A stretch of DNA of 64,000 nt from JAPSGM01 sp036556985 (lineage in GTDB: Bacteria > Chloroflexota > Limnocylindria > QHBO01), in contig DATBIK010000007.1 of NCBI GenBank assembly GCA_036556985.1, positions 9,623 to 73,622 on the forward strand, in the 5' to 3' direction. Of this stretch, positions 1-8,737 are shown one piece after another. Position 1 is the first letter of the stretch; the number at the start of each line of letters is the position of its first letter. A program made the translations under genes and the position numbers. Below the pieces are notes generated by a model. The model ran no database searches. It was given only the letters and a program-made list of their open reading frames with translations, and was not told where the DNA came from.

Positions 1-281
1 GCAACATGATCGCGCTCGGGCGCGTGATGCGCCTGGCCGAGATCGAGTTCGACGAGCCGGCGATCCGCGAGTCGCTGCCGCGTCGCTTCGTGGACGAGAA
101 CGTGGCCGCCATCCGCTTCGGCTATGACCTCACGCAGGAGGAGATCGCGCAGCTGGCCGACGCGGCGCCGCCGTCGCGCTTCGAGATGAACGACGCGGCC
201 ACCGCGCCGCACCACCGCGAGACGGGGATCGCCACCGGCGGCCAGATGGCCGTGGCCACCGACCCGGGCGAGACGGGCTGA
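1..281 (+). CDS. C-terminal end of a probable 2-oxoacid:acceptor oxidoreductase gamma subunit (partial)
   Basis: The reading frame is open from the left edge and ends at the TGA at 279-281, so only the last ~92 residues are visible. The segment NMIALG followed by an LPRRF...ENVAAIRFGYDL tract resembles the C-terminus of pyruvate/2-oxoisovalerate ferredoxin oxidoreductase gamma domains, where an NM(V/I)ALG helix precedes a final paired helix. The last 30 residues are polar and look disordered. That would fit the ferredoxin gene at 5.4 kb, but the catalytic subunits lie outside the window. The identification rests on a short motif and is tentative; the first Met codon in view (6-8) is internal, not a start. 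Confidence 0.45.
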   Translation, partial: NMIALGRVMRLAEIEFDEPAIRESLPRRFVDENVAAIRFGYDLTQEEIAQLADAAPPSRFEMNDAATAPHHRETGIATGGQMAVATDPGETG

Positions 282-285
282 GCCC

Positions 286-1179
286 CTAGGCGACCGGCTC
301 TGCCTCGAGCTCGGCCAGGCGTCGGTCGAGCTGCTCGGTCTCCTCCGCCGACAGCGGGCGCATCGGAGCGCGCATGTCGGGCCGGACGGGAATGCCGCGG
401 CGGCCCAGGACGTGCTTCGCCGCGGCGATGAAGGGCTGCGCCTCCATGGCGGAGCGCAGCGTGGAGAGGCGCGACTCGGCATCGGCATCGGGCGTGTCGA
501 GCGCGGCGCGGACGACGTCCGGGAAGGCGGCGGCCAGGCCGGAGACGCTGCCCGCCGCGCCCCGGGTGAGTGCGGGCGGGATGAGCGGCTCGGAACCGAC
601 GAGCACCGGCAGCCCGAGATCAAGGTAGGGGGTCAGCCGCTCCAAGGGAGACTCGCTCACCTTGAGTCCCGCCAGGTTCGACGCGGCCTCGCGAACCCGA
701 CCCACGACGTCGACCGGCACCGGATAGCCGCTCCGGGCGGCAAAGGCATAGATGAAGAAGGGAACTGGGGCGCAGGCGGCGGCTGCGGCGGAGAAGTGCG
801 CGGTCAGCGCCCCTTCATCCAGCGGGAAGTAGGGCGGCGGGATGACGGCCACGCCGTCGGCTCCAATCTCGGCCGCATGTGCCGCCAGGGCAACGGTGTC
901 CGCCGTGGTCTGCGCGCCGCAGTGGACAACCAGCAGGTCGCGGGTCAAGGCCGCGCGGAACAGGGTCGCCGCGCGTCGCCGCTCGTCGAGTGAGAGGAGG
1001 ATGCCCTCGCCCGTGGTGCCACAGGCGAACACCCCATCGGCGCCATGCTCGGCGTAGAAGCGCGCCAGGGGCCAGAACGCCTCCTCGTCGAGGGCGGCAC
1101 CGGCGTCGCGCAGGGGCGTGACCGACGCCGCGATGAGCGGCGGGTGCGGGAGATCCCATGGGAGGTCTGGCACGTGCAC
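286..1179 (-). CDS. Dihydrodipicolinate synthase/N-acetylneuraminate lyase family aldolase
   Basis: A 297-residue TIM-barrel class I aldolase. It has the family GTTGE motif at residues 54-58, the catalytic tyrosine at 144 (FFIYAF) and the Schiff-base lysine at 173 (AGLKVSES), so it should be an active lyase that condenses or cleaves pyruvate or another 2-oxoacid. Length matches DapA/NanA (290-300 residues). No lysine or sialic acid genes are nearby, so the substrate cannot be assigned. It is convergent with the partial gene on its left and divergent from adenosine deaminase; only 47 bases separate the two start codons. A genuine DapA or a 2-keto-3-deoxy sugar acid aldolase are both possible. 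Confidence 0.8.
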   Translation of the reverse strand: MHVPDLPWDLPHPPLIAASVTPLRDAGAALDEEAFWPLARFYAEHGADGVFACGTTGEGILLSLDERRRAATLFRAALTRDLLVVHCGAQTTADTVALAAHAAEIGADGVAVIPPPYFPLDEGALTAHFSAAAAACAPVPFFIYAFAARSGYPVPVDVVGRVREAASNLAGLKVSESPLERLTPYLDLGLPVLVGSEPLIPPALTRGAAGSVSGLAAAFPDVVRAALDTPDADAESRLSTLRSAMEAQPFIAAAKHVLGRRGIPVRPDMRAPMRPLSAEETEQLDRRLAELEAEPVA

Positions 1180-1211
1180 AGCCTACCTTGCCGCACGACC
1201 CGACTGCCGGT

Positions 1212-1217
1212 TAGGCT
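1212..1217 (+). promoter_or_regulatory. -10 box (TAGGCT) for the adenosine deaminase gene
   Basis: TAGGCT matches TANNNT and lies 9 bases before the ATG at 1227, so the transcript would have almost no 5' leader. No Shine-Dalgarno sequence precedes the ATG. The same layout recurs at many genes in this window. Confidence 0.45.
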
Positions 1218-1226
1218 CCCGCCACC

Positions 1227-2342
1227 ATGGTGACCGCAGCGCTCGACGGGCTGGCGAACGAGACGATCCGGCGTGCCCCGAAGGTCCTCCTGCACGACCA
1301 CCTCGACGGCGGCCTGCGACCGGCGACGGTGATCGACCTGGCGCGCGAGGCAGGGTACGGCGAGCTGCCGACCACCGATCCCGCCGAGCTCGGCCGGTGG
1401 TTCACGCGGGGCGCCGACCGCAAGAGCCTCGAGCTCTACCTGGAGGGATTCCGGCACACCGTGGCCGTGATGCAGACGCGCGACGCGATCGAGCGGGTGG
1501 CCACCGAGGCGGTGGAGGATCTCGCCGCGGATGGCGTCGTCTACGCCGAGATCCGGATGGCACCCGAGCTGCTCACCGATGGCGGACTGACGCTCGACGA
1601 TGCGACCGAGGCGATGCTTGTCGGGTTGCGGCGCGGCGCGGAGGGCCGGTCGATCACGATCGGGCTGATCATCACGGCGATGCGCCAGGCGGCTCGCTCC
1701 GTGGAGATCGCCGAGCTGGCGGTGCGGCACCGCGACGCGGGCGTGGTCGGTTTCGACATCGCGGGGCCGGAGGCGGGCTTTCCGCCCAGCCGGCACCTCG
1801 ACGCCTTCCACCTCATCGCTCGAGAGAATTTCCACTTCACGATCCATGCCGGCGAGGGTTTCGGCCTGCCGAGCATCTGGGAGGCGCTGCAGTGGTGCGG
1901 CGCGGAGCGGCTGGGCCACGGCGTGCGTATCGTGGACGACATCACCGTGCGCGATGACGGGCGGGTGGTGCTCGGCCGGCTGGCGTCCTACGTCCGTGAC
2001 CGCCGCGTGCCGCTCGAGATGTGCCCCACCTCGAACGTGCACACCGGGGCGGTCGCCGGTGTGGCCGTGCACCCGATCGACCTGCTGCGGCGGCTCCGCT
2101 TCCGGGTCACGCTGAACACCGACAACCGGCTCATGAGCGGCATCAGCATGACGAGCGAGATGGCGGCGCTGCACGAGGCGTTCGGCATCGGCCTGGACGA
2201 GATGGAGTGGCTCACGCTGAACGCCATGAAGTCCGCCTTCTGGCCCTTCGACGGACGGCTGCGAATCATCAACGAGCAGATCAAGCCAGCCTACGCGCAG
2301 TTGCGGGCCGAGCAGACGGCGGTGGAGATCGCCGCCGGCTGA
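1227..2342 (+). CDS. add: Adenosine deaminase
   Basis: A 371-residue metal-dependent hydrolase that deaminates adenosine or deoxyadenosine to inosine in purine salvage. Zinc ligands are visible: HDH at residues 23-25, HAGE at 207-210 (His207, catalytic Glu210), a His at 231 (LGHGVRI) and Asp299 in LNTDN. The second residue of the usual TDD pair is Asn300, as in the TDN variant I recall from actinobacterial Add proteins. The SN in MCPTSN and the LMSG segment are also family features. Its neighbours are unrelated, so it is probably transcribed alone from the leaderless-type promoter just upstream. Other adenine-type deaminases of the same fold are possible but less likely. Confidence 0.88.
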   Translation: MVTAALDGLANETIRRAPKVLLHDHLDGGLRPATVIDLAREAGYGELPTTDPAELGRWFTRGADRKSLELYLEGFRHTVAVMQTRDAIERVATEAVEDLAADGVVYAEIRMAPELLTDGGLTLDDATEAMLVGLRRGAEGRSITIGLIITAMRQAARSVEIAELAVRHRDAGVVGFDIAGPEAGFPPSRHLDAFHLIARENFHFTIHAGEGFGLPSIWEALQWCGAERLGHGVRIVDDITVRDDGRVVLGRLASYVRDRRVPLEMCPTSNVHTGAVAGVAVHPIDLLRRLRFRVTLNTDNRLMSGISMTSEMAALHEAFGIGLDEMEWLTLNAMKSAFWPFDGRLRIINEQIKPAYAQLRAEQTAVEIAAG

Positions 2343-2357
2343 CCAGGCGCCGGCTGA

Positions 2358-3338
2358 TCAGTCGTCGAGGTTGCGGCCCTGGCGGCCGGCCTGGACCGAT
2401 GGACGCAGCCAGCGCGGCATGTTCGTCTCGTCGCGGCGTCTCGGGCGCGCGCCGGGCAGATCGGCGGGCGCGGCTGCGGAGACGGCCGGCGACGCGGCGG
2501 CAGGTGCCGGGAACCCGGTACGCGCGACAGCGAGGCGCTCCCTTCGGTCCTCACCGCGCCGCGCAGAGAGCAGCAGGAGGAGGGCCAGGCCGCCGGCGGT
2601 GAGGGCGCCCCATTGCCCGACCCTGACCAGCGTCGAGTCCAGGCGAAGATCAAGAAGGTCGATACCGGACGGTGGCGTGTACCGCGGGTGCGGCAGCCAG
2701 CGAAAGCCGCCGGGTCGCTGCGTCGGGCCAGGTCCCACTGCCTCCAACGCCTCGGACGGGCTGGCCGATGGCTGCCGAGAGGCGCGCGGCCGCCTGGTCT
2801 GCGAAGGTTCAGGGCTGGCGGTCGGGCGCCGAGTCGGTTTGACGGTCGGCTTCGGGGTTCGCGCGGGTGCCACCGTCGGCCGCGGCGTGGGTACGGCCGT
2901 CGGCTTCGGTGTCGGCTTGGGCGTCGGCTTCGGCGCCTCGACCACGACCGAACGGGGCCGAACATCCGAGAGCTGGACCGCCTTCTGGCCGTTTCCCGAG
3001 CCGGAGGACGCGAGGAAGACATACGCGTGGTCGCCGACCGGGGTGAGCCGCACGGATCGCGTGAAGCGGACGCCACCGTCCCAGTCGCTGCCATTCCCCG
3101 ACATCGAGAAGGTGCCCACGCCATTGATCCGTACGCGGACGTATTGCGGCGCGCAGTTGCCCGTGTCGCGGTAGGTGACCGAGAAGCGGAACGTGCTGCC
3201 CACGCCCGCGGACCCCGGCGCTACCACGCCATCGGAGAGGCTGGGCTGGTGGGATACGCCGTTGCAGGAGGCAGCCGAAACCAGGCTCGGTCCGGACAGT
3301 GAAATCACAGCCACTGCCAGCAGTGCCCCCAGGAGCAT
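2358..3338 (-). CDS. Secreted, C-terminally anchored protein with a Pro/Thr-rich linker
   Basis: From the chosen ATG (3336-3338) the product has 326 residues. It starts with a hydrophobic signal peptide (MLLGALLAVAVISLSG). A Cys-containing beta-rich domain follows, then a long linker built from repeated KPTPKPT and RPT units, and near the C-terminus one hydrophobic helix (LALLLLL) with a basic tail. That layout suggests a domain held away from the membrane on an extended stalk. The frame stays open upstream, but only the internal Met gives a normal signal peptide. A GGAGG lies about 17 bases upstream. The N-terminal domain is not one I can name. Expression is divergent from the GGDEF-EAL gene. 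Confidence 0.65.
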   Translation of the reverse strand: MLLGALLAVAVISLSGPSLVSAASCNGVSHQPSLSDGVVAPGSAGVGSTFRFSVTYRDTGNCAPQYVRVRINGVGTFSMSGNGSDWDGGVRFTRSVRLTPVGDHAYVFLASSGSGNGQKAVQLSDVRPRSVVVEAPKPTPKPTPKPTAVPTPRPTVAPARTPKPTVKPTRRPTASPEPSQTRRPRASRQPSASPSEALEAVGPGPTQRPGGFRWLPHPRYTPPSGIDLLDLRLDSTLVRVGQWGALTAGGLALLLLLSARRGEDRRERLAVARTGFPAPAAASPAVSAAAPADLPGARPRRRDETNMPRWLRPSVQAGRQGRNLDD

Positions 3339-3524
3339 TGACCTGATGTGCGTTTCCTCCGTGGAAGGGCTCGGCCTCCCCGGCTCGAACGCGACGGTAA
3401 CGCTCGCCCGCCGGGCGCCCAATGGGACGTCCGTACCAGCGGACGGCCGTCGCGGCGAGGCGTGCCGCGCCGCAGTTGGTCGAGGCCGCGGCCGTGAGAG
3501 GTACCTTCGGGTCATGTCGGGGGA

Positions 3525-5369
3525 GTGCCGACCGGGGTATCACGAGTTCCTGCACCCAGTACGAGGCCCTGCGTGTCGCCGTCCACGACGTCAGCCACCA
3601 GCGCCACCGGGCCGGAGACGCTCGACGCCGTCGCCGTCCGTCGGCGGCTGCTGCGGGCGTTCACCGCATTGTTCGTCGGGGTCATGGCCGTCGCCGGCCT
3701 GCCGGCGATGCTCTCCGACGTCGACAGCCTGCCGGTCCTCGCCTGGGTCGCGACCCTGGCCGCCTGCGTATCGGTGGGCATGGCACTTGCCGCGCGGCAC
3801 GTCCTCGGCCCGATCGAGCGGCTCGTCGCGACCGGCGAGCGTCTGCGGGGCCTCTACCAGGACGCGCGAAACGACTCACTGGTCGACCCGCTCACCGGCC
3901 TGGGCAACCATCGCGCCTTCCAGGAAGAGCTGCCTCGGCAGCTGGAGGGAGCCCGGGAGCTGGGATACGCGCTCTCCGTGGCGCTCATCGACGTCGACGA
4001 CCTGAAACGCACCAACGACGAGCTCGGGCACGCCGCGGGCGACCGACTCCTCGCCGCCATGGGCCGGCTCATCGCCACGATGATGCGCTCCGGCGACCGT
4101 GGGTTCCGCATCGGCGGCGACGAGTTCGTCGTGCTCATGCCGCGAAGCGGTGCCGATGGTGCCTACGTCAGCGTCCGGCGCCTGCTGGCGATGGCCCTTG
4201 GCGACGAAGGGGCGTCGCACGGGCGACCGTCGTTCTCGTTCTCGGCGGGCATTTCGACCTACCCGGAGCTCTCGCCGGACGCCACACGGCTGCGCCGCCA
4301 GGCCGACACAGCGCTGATGTGGGCGAAGCGGCACGGCCGCACCGATGTGCAGATCTTCGACCCCGATCGGCACGGTGCGGCGGACGACCATCGGGCGACG
4401 CCCGAGCTCGCCGCCGCGGTGGCGGACATTGCCCAGCGGCGCGCGCTCGTCCCCCGCTACCAGCCGATCTTCGACCTCGCCACCGGCGAGCCGGTCGGCT
4501 TCGAGGGACTCGTCCGGCCCGATGAGACTTCGCAGTTCGCCGATGCGGTGAGCCTGTTCGTCGCGGCCGAGGCGACCGAGCGCACCGTCGAGCTCGACCT
4601 CGCCGCGATCGAGGTCGTGGCGGCGGCCGTGGGCGACGCCGTGGCGGGCAGATACCTCAGCCTCAACCTGTCGCCGCGGACGCTGGAGGCCGGCGCGTTC
4701 CGCGCCTCGGACGTGGTCGTGATCCTCAACCGCCATGGGATCGACCCGCATCGGGTCGTCATCGAGCTCACCGAGCGCGAGGCGATCGAGGACCTGGCGC
4801 GGCTGCAGGAGAACCTGGATGCCTGCCGCGCGGCCGGCATGCGGATCGCGGCGGACGACGTCGGCGCCGGAAACGCCGGGCTCCGTCTCCTGAGCCACAT
4901 CCAGTTCGACGTCGTGAAGATCGACCTGTCCCTGGTCCAGGGCGGCGTCATGCGCGACGCGGCGCTCGGCGTGCTGCGCGCGATCCGCGAGCTCGCCGGC
5001 CGGACCGGGGCCGTGGTCGTGGCCGAGGGCATCGAAACCCCGGAACAGCTCTCGGTCGTGCGGCGGCTGGGGATCGCCGCCGGGCAGGGGTACCTCCTCG
5101 CCCATCCCGCCGACGAGCCGAAGCTGGATGCTGCCGATCTCGATTCCCTCGAGCACGTCCGGCACGATCAGGAGTGGGTGGACCCGCGGCTGGTGGCGAT
5201 CGGCCTGGCCGAGGCACCCGGGGACCGGCCCCCGGACCCGCCGGCGCCCGACAGCGACACCCATGTGCCGGCCCCACCCGTGCCTGCACCGGAGGCGACG
5301 CGCCCTCCTCGCCGCCGGAAACGGCGAGCGACGCCGTTGCCGGAGGAGGCAGCGCCCGGTGTATCCTGA
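3525..5369 (+). CDS. Membrane GGDEF-EAL hybrid protein (c-di-GMP turnover)
   Basis: A 614-residue protein with two predicted membrane helices (about 42-62 and 68-92), a short linker, a GGDEF domain (about 118-280, GGDEF at 197-201) and an EAL domain (about 295-540). An RSGD allosteric inhibition site sits five residues before GGDEF, so a feedback-controlled diguanylate cyclase is predicted. In the phosphodiesterase domain the signature reads EGL instead of EAL (327-329), but the NLSP, ELTE, DDVGAG, VKID and EGIET motifs remain, so hydrolysis of c-di-GMP is possible. The C-terminal 70 residues are Pro-rich and basic. The GTG at 3525 has poor ribosome binding support; a GTG at 3573 is an alternative start. 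Confidence 0.82.
   Translation: MPTGVSRVPAPSTRPCVSPSTTSATSATGPETLDAVAVRRRLLRAFTALFVGVMAVAGLPAMLSDVDSLPVLAWVATLAACVSVGMALAARHVLGPIERLVATGERLRGLYQDARNDSLVDPLTGLGNHRAFQEELPRQLEGARELGYALSVALIDVDDLKRTNDELGHAAGDRLLAAMGRLIATMMRSGDRGFRIGGDEFVVLMPRSGADGAYVSVRRLLAMALGDEGASHGRPSFSFSAGISTYPELSPDATRLRRQADTALMWAKRHGRTDVQIFDPDRHGAADDHRATPELAAAVADIAQRRALVPRYQPIFDLATGEPVGFEGLVRPDETSQFADAVSLFVAAEATERTVELDLAAIEVVAAAVGDAVAGRYLSLNLSPRTLEAGAFRASDVVVILNRHGIDPHRVVIELTEREAIEDLARLQENLDACRAAGMRIAADDVGAGNAGLRLLSHIQFDVVKIDLSLVQGGVMRDAALGVLRAIRELAGRTGAVVVAEGIETPEQLSVVRRLGIAAGQGYLLAHPADEPKLDAADLDSLEHVRHDQEWVDPRLVAIGLAEAPGDRPPDPPAPDSDTHVPAPPVPAPEATRPPRRRKRRATPLPEEAAPGVS
5362..5367 (+). promoter_or_regulatory. -10 box (TATCCT) for the ferredoxin gene
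   Basis: TATCCT overlaps the stop codon of the GGDEF-EAL gene and would start a transcript with a leader of about 35 bases before the ferredoxin ATG at 5409. The leader holds an imperfect inverted repeat (GCGACAG ... CTGTCGC). Confidence 0.35.
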
Positions 5370-5408
5370 CGCGACAGCCGATCCGCCTGTCGCGAGGTAC
5401 CCACCCGC

Positions 5409-5654
<246 letters not shown>

Positions 5655-5655
5655 C

Positions 5656-5976
5656 GTGCCCGTCCGACTGATCGCCCTCTACAACCAGCCCGACGACCCG
5701 GCCGCGTTCGACGCGCACTACCGCGACGTGCACGGGCCGATCGTCCGGCGCTACCCGGGCCTGCGCGACCTGCGCCTGACCCGGACCGATGGGCTCGGCG
5801 GCCGCCCGCCGACCTTCTATCTGGTCGCCGAGATGACCTTCGACTCCCGGAAGGACCTTGACGCGGCGATGCGATCCGACGCGGGCGTCGAGAGCGGGCG
5901 CGACCTCCGCAACTTCGCCTCCGCGGGCGTGACACTGCTCGTCGTCGATGACGACGCTGCCGTGCCGGGCGCCTGA
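5656..5976 (+). CDS. EthD-family protein
   Basis: A 106-residue dimeric ferredoxin-like-fold protein, starting at a GTG one base after the ferredoxin stop. The segments IALYNQPDD, FDAHYRDVHGPI and FYLVAEMTFDS match the EthD domain, whose best-known members are needed for ether degradation but whose biochemical role is unknown; similar proteins accompany aromatic and acyl-CoA catabolic genes. Here it sits between a ferredoxin and an unusual crotonase. The His in DVHGP, conserved in the family, is present. Confidence 0.78.
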   Translation: MPVRLIALYNQPDDPAAFDAHYRDVHGPIVRRYPGLRDLRLTRTDGLGGRPPTFYLVAEMTFDSRKDLDAAMRSDAGVESGRDLRNFASAGVTLLVVDDDAAVPGA

Positions 5977-5981
5977 TCGAC

Positions 5982-6935
5982 ATGCCGGAGCCCGTTGCGC
6001 CGCTGCCATCCGAACCGGCCGACCTCGGCTTCAGCCGCGTCCGCTATCAGAAGGATCACGCCACCGCCACCGCCACCGTGGCGATCGACCGTCCCAGCGT
6101 GCTCAATGCCTTCGACTTCGGCACGCTCCGCGAGCTGGCGCGCGCCTTCGAGGACGCGAGCTGGGACGATTCGGTGGCGGTCGTCGTCGTGACCGGGGCG
6201 GGGGACCGCGCCTTCTGCACCGGCGCGGATCTCGACGAGCAGGCCGCGATGGGGGCGCACTCGGGGCAGTACTGGCGCTGGATGGGTGCCTTCGTCGAGA
6301 TGCATGACCGGCTGCGGAACATCGGCAAGCCGACGATCGCGCGCATCAACGGGGTCTGCGTTGGCGGCGGGCAGGAGCTGCAATTGGCCTGCGACCTTTC
6401 GGTCATCGTCGACGACACGTACATCCGCCATGTCGGCCCCGAGCACGGATCGGTGCCGGCCGGCGGCGCAACCCAGTGGCTGCCGCTCGTCGTGGGCGAC
6501 CGGCGCGCGCGCGAGATCGTCATGCTCTGCGAGCGCATCGCGCCGAGCCAGGCGCTCGAGTGGGGCCTCGTGTCGCGGGTTGTGCCGCGCGCCGAGCTGG
6601 ACGCGACGGTATCGGCCATGGCGGAGTCGCTTCGGCGCAAGCTGCCGGAAACGATTCGCTACACGAAGGCACAGCTGAACTGGTGGCGCGAGATGGTGTG
6701 GGCCGGGACCATCACGCATGCCCGTGACTGGCTGGCCGTGCACTCGACCTCCGACGAGACGCGAGAGGCCGTGGCCGCCTTCCACGACAAGCGCCCGCCG
6801 CGATACGACGCCCTGCGCCGCATGGCTCACGACCCGCGGCGCTGTGGGCGGTGCGGCGCGAGCGGGCTCCCCGCCGGCCACGGCTTCTGCGGGATCTGCG
6901 GTTCGCCGCTGACCGATGCCTGGGAGGGCGCATGA
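5982..6935 (+). CDS. Crotonase-superfamily enzyme fused to a C-terminal zinc ribbon
   Basis: A 317-residue protein. Residues 15-270 form a crotonase fold with the CTGADL and GVCVGGGQEL oxyanion-hole regions (around 79-84 and 125-133). GGGQE and the GPEHGS...GGATQWLPL stretch (152-169) recall ring-opening hydrolases such as 6-oxocyclohex-1-ene-carbonyl-CoA hydrolase rather than ordinary hydratases. Residues 288-306 carry four cysteines as CGRC...CGIC, a rubredoxin-type zinc ribbon not normal for crotonases (about 260 residues). It is downstream of the ferredoxin/EthD genes and 49 bases before a second hydratase. Function as a hydratase or as a C-C hydrolase acting on a cyclic CoA ester are both possible; the ribbon role is unknown. 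Confidence 0.75.
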   Translation: MPEPVAPLPSEPADLGFSRVRYQKDHATATATVAIDRPSVLNAFDFGTLRELARAFEDASWDDSVAVVVVTGAGDRAFCTGADLDEQAAMGAHSGQYWRWMGAFVEMHDRLRNIGKPTIARINGVCVGGGQELQLACDLSVIVDDTYIRHVGPEHGSVPAGGATQWLPLVVGDRRAREIVMLCERIAPSQALEWGLVSRVVPRAELDATVSAMAESLRRKLPETIRYTKAQLNWWREMVWAGTITHARDWLAVHSTSDETREAVAAFHDKRPPRYDALRRMAHDPRRCGRCGASGLPAGHGFCGICGSPLTDAWEGA

Positions 6936-6984
6936 TCGTGCGGTCACTGGAACCACATTCGTCCTACGCGGCCAGGACAGACAG

Positions 6985-7773
6985 ATGACAGCGGAGCAGA
7001 CCGATCTCGTCCTCGTCGAGCGCCAGGACGGGCAGCGCACCGCGCTCGTGCGGCTGAACCGGCCCAAGCAGCTGAACGCGCTGAACGGCGCGGTCATGGA
7101 CGCGCTGTGCGAGGCACTCGAGGCGCTGGATCGCGACGAGGGCGTGCGTGCCATCGTGGTGACCGGCAACGAGCGTGCCTTCGCCGCTGGCGCGGACATC
7201 GGTGAGATGTCGGATGCCACCCCGGTGCAGATGCTGACGAGCAACCGCATCGGGCAATGGGACCGGATCCGGCGGATCGCCAAGCCAGTGATCGCCGCGG
7301 TCAACGGCTGGTGCCTGGGCGGGGGCTGCGAGCTGGCGATGACGCTGGACATCATCCTGGCCGGCGAAGGGGCGAAGTTCGGGCAGCCCGAGATCAACAT
7401 CGGCGTCATTCCCGGTGCCGGCGGGACGCAGCGCCTCACGCGGGCGATCGGCAAGGGCCGGGCGATGGAGATGATCCTGACCGGTGAGCCCATGGATGCC
7501 CGCGAGGCGGAGCGCCGCGGCCTGGTGGCGCGGGTGGTGCCGGACGAGCTGGTGGTGGAGGACGCGCTGGCATTGGCGGCCAGGATCGCCGAGAAGTCGC
7601 CGATCGCCCTGCGCCTGGCGAAGGAGGCGGTGAACGCCGCCTACGAGATGGGCCTCACCGATGCGCTCGCCCACGAGCGGCGCCTCTTCTACCTCCTCTT
7701 CGCGAGCGAGGACCAGAAGGAGGGGATGGCAGCCTTCCTGGAGAAGCGGAAGCCCGACTTCAAGGGCCGATAG
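6985..7773 (+). CDS. Enoyl-CoA hydratase
   Basis: A 262-residue classical enoyl-CoA hydratase that adds water to trans-2-enoyl-CoA in beta-oxidation. Both catalytic glutamates are present: Glu116 in GGGCELAM and Glu136 in PEINIG, the latter followed by the IPGAGGTQRL signature. I chose the ATG at 6985 because family similarity begins there; the open frame reaches upstream to 6916 but would overlap the zinc-ribbon crotonase with unlike sequence. The next gene starts one base after its stop, so this is part of an operon running from 5.4 to 9.3 kb. Substrate chain length is unknown. Confidence 0.88.
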   Translation: MTAEQTDLVLVERQDGQRTALVRLNRPKQLNALNGAVMDALCEALEALDRDEGVRAIVVTGNERAFAAGADIGEMSDATPVQMLTSNRIGQWDRIRRIAKPVIAAVNGWCLGGGCELAMTLDIILAGEGAKFGQPEINIGVIPGAGGTQRLTRAIGKGRAMEMILTGEPMDAREAERRGLVARVVPDELVVEDALALAARIAEKSPIALRLAKEAVNAAYEMGLTDALAHERRLFYLLFASEDQKEGMAAFLEKRKPDFKGR

Positions 7774-7774
7774 C

Positions 7775-8737
7775 GTGGCCGGCCTCGGCAACCCGGATCG
7801 GCCGATCGGCGGACTGGCGGTCCGCACGCCGCCCGGCGTCGAGCTCCTGCCCTTGGGCCGCGACCACCTGCCGGCGGCCGTCGCCCTCGCCCGGGCGGCA
7901 CGCGGACTGTCGGCGGTCGGTGAACTCGACGCACTGCGCCCTCGCTGGGAGGCGCTCGTGAACGACCCGGACACGATTGGCTACCTCGCCGCGCGCAACG
8001 ACGACCCGGTCGGCCTGGGGCTCATGCTCATCCGCCGTCGCCTCAACTTCGCCACCTTCGAGGGCTGGATCCCGGAGCTGGCGGGCCGCGACGAGGTGGC
8101 GCCCGCGCTGGCCGAGGCGCTCGTCGCCGAGTGGCGCCTGCGCGGCGGCCATCGCATCCTCGCCCCGGTGCCGGAGGGCGACGAGGTCCGCCGCCGAGCG
8201 CTCGCCAGCGTCGGGTTCGGGGAGGCGTTCATCGACTTCGTCCTCGCGCCGATCACCGTTGGCGAGTGGACCGAGCCGCGCGACGTCCGGCTGCGGCCGC
8301 TCGCCGAGGGCGACCTCGACGCGGTCACGCGGCTCATCGCCGAGTTCGGCTCGCGACGCTCGCCGGTGCCCGACCGCATGGAGGCGGTGGGACGCACCTT
8401 CTCGGCGCACGCGCGGGACGTGGCCGCGGGCCGCGCGGCGTCGCTCGTAGCGGAGCTGGAGGGCGTCACGGTCGGTGTGTGCACGCTCGAGTGGCAGCAG
8501 CCGTTCTGGGCCGACGAGCTCCATGCCTGGATCCCGGACCTCGTCGTCACCGAACCGGTGCGCGGCCGCGGCATCGGGCGTGCGCTGCTTCTCGCCGCGC
8601 TACGGACCGCGCGAGACAATGGGGCGGCCGAGGTGCGGCTGGAGTCCGGCGCACAGCGCACAGCGGCGCACGGGCTGTATCGGTCCATCGGCTTCGCCGA
8701 GGTGGGGCACACCTGGGTGCTCCGCCGGGAGGACTAG
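7775..8737 (+). CDS. Tandem GNAT-fold N-acetyltransferase
   Basis: A 320-residue protein, starting at a GTG one base after the hydratase stop. It consists of two GNAT-like halves: residues about 15-165, degenerate at the acetyl-CoA loop, and about 170-320, with a clear motif A (VTEPVRGRGIGRALL) and a typical C-terminal GLYRSIGFAEVGH. The second half is thus the likely catalytic unit, transferring acetyl from acetyl-CoA to an amine; the first may be structural or bind substrate. The following gene starts directly at its stop codon. The substrate is unknown. Confidence 0.75.
   Translation: MAGLGNPDRPIGGLAVRTPPGVELLPLGRDHLPAAVALARAARGLSAVGELDALRPRWEALVNDPDTIGYLAARNDDPVGLGLMLIRRRLNFATFEGWIPELAGRDEVAPALAEALVAEWRLRGGHRILAPVPEGDEVRRRALASVGFGEAFIDFVLAPITVGEWTEPRDVRLRPLAEGDLDAVTRLIAEFGSRRSPVPDRMEAVGRTFSAHARDVAAGRAASLVAELEGVTVGVCTLEWQQPFWADELHAWIPDLVVTEPVRGRGIGRALLLAALRTARDNGAAEVRLESGAQRTAAHGLYRSIGFAEVGHTWVLRRED

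Noticed and set aside
2800..2950. CRISPR-like or satellite repeat
   Set aside because: The repetitive DNA encodes the Lys-Pro-Thr linker of the secreted protein. Units are short and vary; there are no spacers.
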